Shown here one piece after another: positions 61,287 through 64,000 of a stretch of DNA of 64,000 nucleotides (the first letter of the stretch is position 1; the number at the start of each line of letters is the position of its first letter). A program made the translations under genes and the position numbers. The stretch covers positions 1-64,000 of the forward strand of contig NZ_JABBYG020000008.1 in assembly GCF_012935325.2 (NCBI RefSeq). The letters are read 5' to 3'. The notes below the pieces were generated by a model that saw nothing but the letters and a program-made list of their open reading frames with translations, was not told the DNA's origin and did not search any database. The DNA comes from Paenibacillus sp. PL91 (GTDB lineage Bacteria > Bacillota > Bacilli > Paenibacillales > Paenibacillaceae).

Positions 61287-62189
61287 GTGAAGCTGAGCAG
61301 CGGCGACAAAGTATTGCAAACGTTCATTTATATCTTCCTAGTGCTGCTAGGGCTGGCTACGTTATATCCGTTCTGGAACTCTGCCGTCATTTCCTTTAAT
61401 GAGGGGTTAGATACGGCTAAGGGCGGAATAACGGTATGGCCAAGAGTGTTTACGCTTGATAATTACAGCATCGTGTTCCAGAATGACCGCATCGCGGACG
61501 CCTTTCTGATTTCGGTTGCGCGTACGCTTGCAGGCACTGCGATATCGATTTTCTTCACCTCCATTTTCGCTTACGGCTTGTCCGTTAAAGGTGTAATCGG
61601 GAAAAAATTTTATATGATTTTTGCGATTATTACGATGTATTTCAGCGGCGGTCTTATTCCTTTCTACCTGCTCAACCGCGAGCTGGGCCTTATGGATACG
61701 TTCTGGGTCATGGTCATTCCGACCGCGGTAAGCGTATGGAATATGATCATATTCCGCACCTTCTTCATGGGTTTGCCGGATGGGCTGGAGGAGTCAGCGA
61801 AAATTGACGGAGCAAGCACGTTCGGCATCTTTTTCAAAATTGTGCTTCCTTTATCCGGCCCAGTATTGGCTACGCTTTCATTGTTTACGGCGGTCTACCA
61901 TTGGAATGATTGGTTTACGGCAACGATCTTTATTAACGATGCGAAGCTCTATCCGATCCAGACGTTCCTGCAGCAAATTATGAACTCGAATACGATGAGC
62001 GAGCAGCTTTCGATTGCCTCTCAAGGGAGCGGCGCTGCCTCGGATGCACTCAGCCGGATGCAGAGCGTCACGAGCAAGTCGCTCACAATGGCGACGATGA
62101 TGGTGGCAACGATTCCAATCGTATTAGTCTATCCGTTCGTTCAGCGCTTCTTCGTAAAAGGCGTTATGATCGGCTCCTTAAAGGAGTAA
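61287..62189 (+). CDS. LplC/YtcP-type ABC permease
   Basis: 300 aa from GTG 61287 behind AAAGGTGGTG. Six helices, with SAVISFNEGLDTAKGGITVWPRVFTLDNYSIVF at the start, which is characteristic of the LplC/YtcP type. EAA loop LPDGLEESAKIDGASTFGIFFKIVLPLSGPV near 172. The C-terminus VQRFFVKGVMIGSLKE is the classic closing sequence of the family. It is 71 bases before the binding-protein gene. Confidence 0.94.
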   Translation: MKLSSGDKVLQTFIYIFLVLLGLATLYPFWNSAVISFNEGLDTAKGGITVWPRVFTLDNYSIVFQNDRIADAFLISVARTLAGTAISIFFTSIFAYGLSVKGVIGKKFYMIFAIITMYFSGGLIPFYLLNRELGLMDTFWVMVIPTAVSVWNMIIFRTFFMGLPDGLEESAKIDGASTFGIFFKIVLPLSGPVLATLSLFTAVYHWNDWFTATIFINDAKLYPIQTFLQQIMNSNTMSEQLSIASQGSGAASDALSRMQSVTSKSLTMATMMVATIPIVLVYPFVQRFFVKGVMIGSLKE

Positions 62190-62260
62190 CCGCGGTATTC
62201 GACCTGATAGCTTCGGCGAGGGGTTTGAGTATATATATTAAAAATTGGGAGGCGTCGAAT

Positions 62261-63922
62261 ATGAAAGGAAGAAAGCTGCTGACCGCGCTTATGACCGTCG
62301 GTCTTGCCGGTTCTGTGCTGCTCGCTGGCTGCTCAGGCAATAACGGCGGGAACACCGCGAACACGGGCAACGCAGGCAATTCGGGCAATACAGGCTCTAA
62401 TAGAGCAGATGAGAGCAAAGGTTTTGCTTTGGGGGAAACGCCGGTATCATTTTCTTATTATGTCCATTATGACTGGTGGACCACTGAGCCATGGGGCGCG
62501 AACCCGAACAGCAAGTGGGTACAGGACAACCTGAAGGTTACGGTAGAGCCTATTCAATCGGGTGGTGCGGCAGCACAAAAGCTGAGCACGATGATTGCCT
62601 CCAAAGAGCTGCCAGATGCGATTATGATGGACCGCGGGCCTGAGGTAGAACGGCTCAGAGCAGCGGGAGCGCTTGTTCCTCTTGATGAATATATCGATAA
62701 GTATCCCAATTTGAAAAAATGGGCGGGCGAAGAGACATTAAATATGCTCCGCTCCAGCGACGGCAAAATCTATCAGTTCCCTAACTGGTATACGGCGGCT
62801 CCAACGGGCAACGGCGGCTGGTTCGTGAACAAAAAAATATATGCGGAGCTTGGCTCTCCTAAGCTCGAAACGACCGATGATTTGTACGCTTACTTGCAGC
62901 AGGTAAAAGCAAAATATCCTGACGTTGTGCCTTTAGAGGTTGGCGGCAACGCTTCAGGCGTAGAGGTTATGTTCCCTAGCTTCCAAGAGGGCGCAGCCGG
63001 GGCATTCCATTCGATGAAGGCATATCCAAACGGCGACAAGTTCGATACGATCTACAACAATGAAGCATGGAAAGAAACGATGCTGTATGCAAGCAAGCTG
63101 TTCAGAGAAGGCTTGATGACGCAGGATGCGATGACGCAAAAGGACGATCAAGTAAAAGAGAAGCTTGCTACGGGCAGAGTAGCCGTATTTGTTGGCGGCA
63201 ATGCAACGAACATGGGCCGCGAAGGGCATAACGCGTTGAAAGCACAGGACCCGAATGCCGGTTATGAGTTTATTTGGCCGGTAGCGAAGTCTGGCTTGGA
63301 TAAAAATAAAGTATATCCGAATGGCTATAACGCACTAGGCTGGAATGTGAATGTCATTACGACAAGCGCCAAAAATCCGGAAGCAATCTTCGCTTATTTG
63401 GATTGGATGACGGGCGAGGAAGGCACGCGTATTATGTTCTTCGGGCCGCAAGGCTTGTATTGGGACGATTTTGATGCGGAGGGCGCACCGATTCCGAACG
63501 ACAAATGGTTCAGCACGCCGCAAGAGGAGAAGGACAAGGATAAGCTCGAAGCCTACGTATGGTCAGGCAATGCCACGTTTGTCGATACGAGCAAGCAGAA
63601 GATTGAACAAACGCTGCCGGAAGAACAACGCAATTGGGGTTCTTTGGCACAGCTGAACATTGCTTGGAAGACATCGCAAAACATGACGCAGTACAACAAT
63701 ATCGACCCGGCTCCTGAAACGGATGAAGGAATTATCAATCAACAGGTTGGCGAGATCGCAAACGAATACTTCGGCAAAATCCTGTTCGCGAAGAGCGACG
63801 CCGAGGTGCTCAGCCTGATCGACGAAGCGAAGAAAACGACTACGGATCTTGGCTTCGACAAAGTAAATGAATTCCGTACAGCTAGATGGCAGGAGAATTT
63901 GGCTTTAATTAATAGTAAATGA
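62261..63922 (+). CDS. LplA-type solute-binding lipoprotein
   Basis: 553 aa from ATG 62261 behind GGGAGGCG. Lipobox LLAGC with Cys24, then a Gly/Asn-rich tether. The long mature protein (SFSYYVHYDWWTTEPWG, DAIMMDRGPEVERLRAAGALVPLDEYIDKYPNLKKW, GWNVNVITTSAKNPEAIFAYLDWM) is the large LplA/YtcQ type that binds polysaccharide breakdown products. It belongs to the Lpl permease pair just upstream and lacks an ATPase of its own. Confidence 0.92.
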   Translation: MKGRKLLTALMTVGLAGSVLLAGCSGNNGGNTANTGNAGNSGNTGSNRADESKGFALGETPVSFSYYVHYDWWTTEPWGANPNSKWVQDNLKVTVEPIQSGGAAAQKLSTMIASKELPDAIMMDRGPEVERLRAAGALVPLDEYIDKYPNLKKWAGEETLNMLRSSDGKIYQFPNWYTAAPTGNGGWFVNKKIYAELGSPKLETTDDLYAYLQQVKAKYPDVVPLEVGGNASGVEVMFPSFQEGAAGAFHSMKAYPNGDKFDTIYNNEAWKETMLYASKLFREGLMTQDAMTQKDDQVKEKLATGRVAVFVGGNATNMGREGHNALKAQDPNAGYEFIWPVAKSGLDKNKVYPNGYNALGWNVNVITTSAKNPEAIFAYLDWMTGEEGTRIMFFGPQGLYWDDFDAEGAPIPNDKWFSTPQEEKDKDKLEAYVWSGNATFVDTSKQKIEQTLPEEQRNWGSLAQLNIAWKTSQNMTQYNNIDPAPETDEGIINQQVGEIANEYFGKILFAKSDAEVLSLIDEAKKTTTDLGFDKVNEFRTARWQENLALINSK

Positions 63923-63960
63923 TTAATGTGAGAGGCTGATAAGCAAGAGGAAAAAGAAAT

Positions 63961-63999
63961 GGCTGCTCATTCAGTAGATTTATCTACTGGGTGGCAGCC
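63961..63999 (+). terminator. Probable terminator at window edge
   Basis: GGCTGC pairs with GCAGCC, and inside it CAGTAGAT pairs with ATCTACTG around TT. The T tract, if present, would be just outside the window. Confidence 0.6.
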
Positions 64000-64000
64000 T

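Overview
The window looks like chromosomal DNA of a Paenibacillus-type member of the Bacillota. This rests on S-layer-homology (SLH) anchored glycosidases, a YesN/YesM two-component pair beside ATPase-less sugar importers, a xpaC/yaaN-like pair, frequent GTG and TTG starts behind strong GGAGG ribosome binding sites, and many U-tailed hairpin terminators. No phage, transposase, CRISPR array or rRNA is visible. The species call is inference from gene content.

Layout. 1-9559: the 3' part of tRNA-Leu(CAA), two GNAT acetyltransferases, a DUF2203 protein, an IclR regulator, an amidotransferase, an aldo/keto reductase, an ECF sigma factor with an uncharacterised partner, a glyoxalase-fold protein, an Rrf2 regulator and a luciferase-like monooxygenase. 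10011-16367: an M15 peptidase, a MarR regulator with a palindromic operator on its own promoter followed by a ring-cleaving dioxygenase (MhqR/MhqO-like), an SLH-GH18 protein, a pirin and a TraB/GumN-family protein. 16435-19184 (minus): a two-gene operon in which a ketoacyl synthase III is fused to a heme-oxygenase-like (candidate diiron) domain; this is the least explained biochemistry here. 19286-21434: an ABC-F ATPase behind a leader with an intrinsic terminator.

22951-35205: a tellurite/stress (Ter) island with four TerD proteins, a TerD-TerA fusion and TerC. A biosynthetic block follows (HpcH/CitE-like lyase, a PRTase-TRSP-StiP fusion, a HAD phosphatase and an ATP-grasp ligase), then an XpaC-like protein and TelA from a separate promoter. 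The block matches the published idea that Ter systems make a nucleoside-like metabolite. A TerB gene lies apart at 36892-37338, beyond thymidine kinase.

37667-45229 is one 2,520-residue secreted protein carrying GH3 and GH30 catalytic domains, several carbohydrate-binding-like modules and three SLH repeats. 45541-49473 is a surface-glycan operon (three glycosyltransferases and a pyruvyltransferase-like protein); ketal-pyruvylated wall polymer is the usual SLH ligand, so it may connect to the SLH proteins. 49563-51590 is htpG behind a perfect CIRCE element. 51621-53162 is a diguanylate cyclase. 53344-63922 is a YesN/YesM pair next to two sugar-import operons (CUT1 type and Lpl type) that lack an ATPase.

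Intergenic DNA at 2323-2525 and 9797-9877 carries three copies of a composite two-hairpin repeat with covarying arms. Three small membrane-protein genes of 31 to 51 codons are also annotated. Family assignments come from reading motifs; no database search was run.
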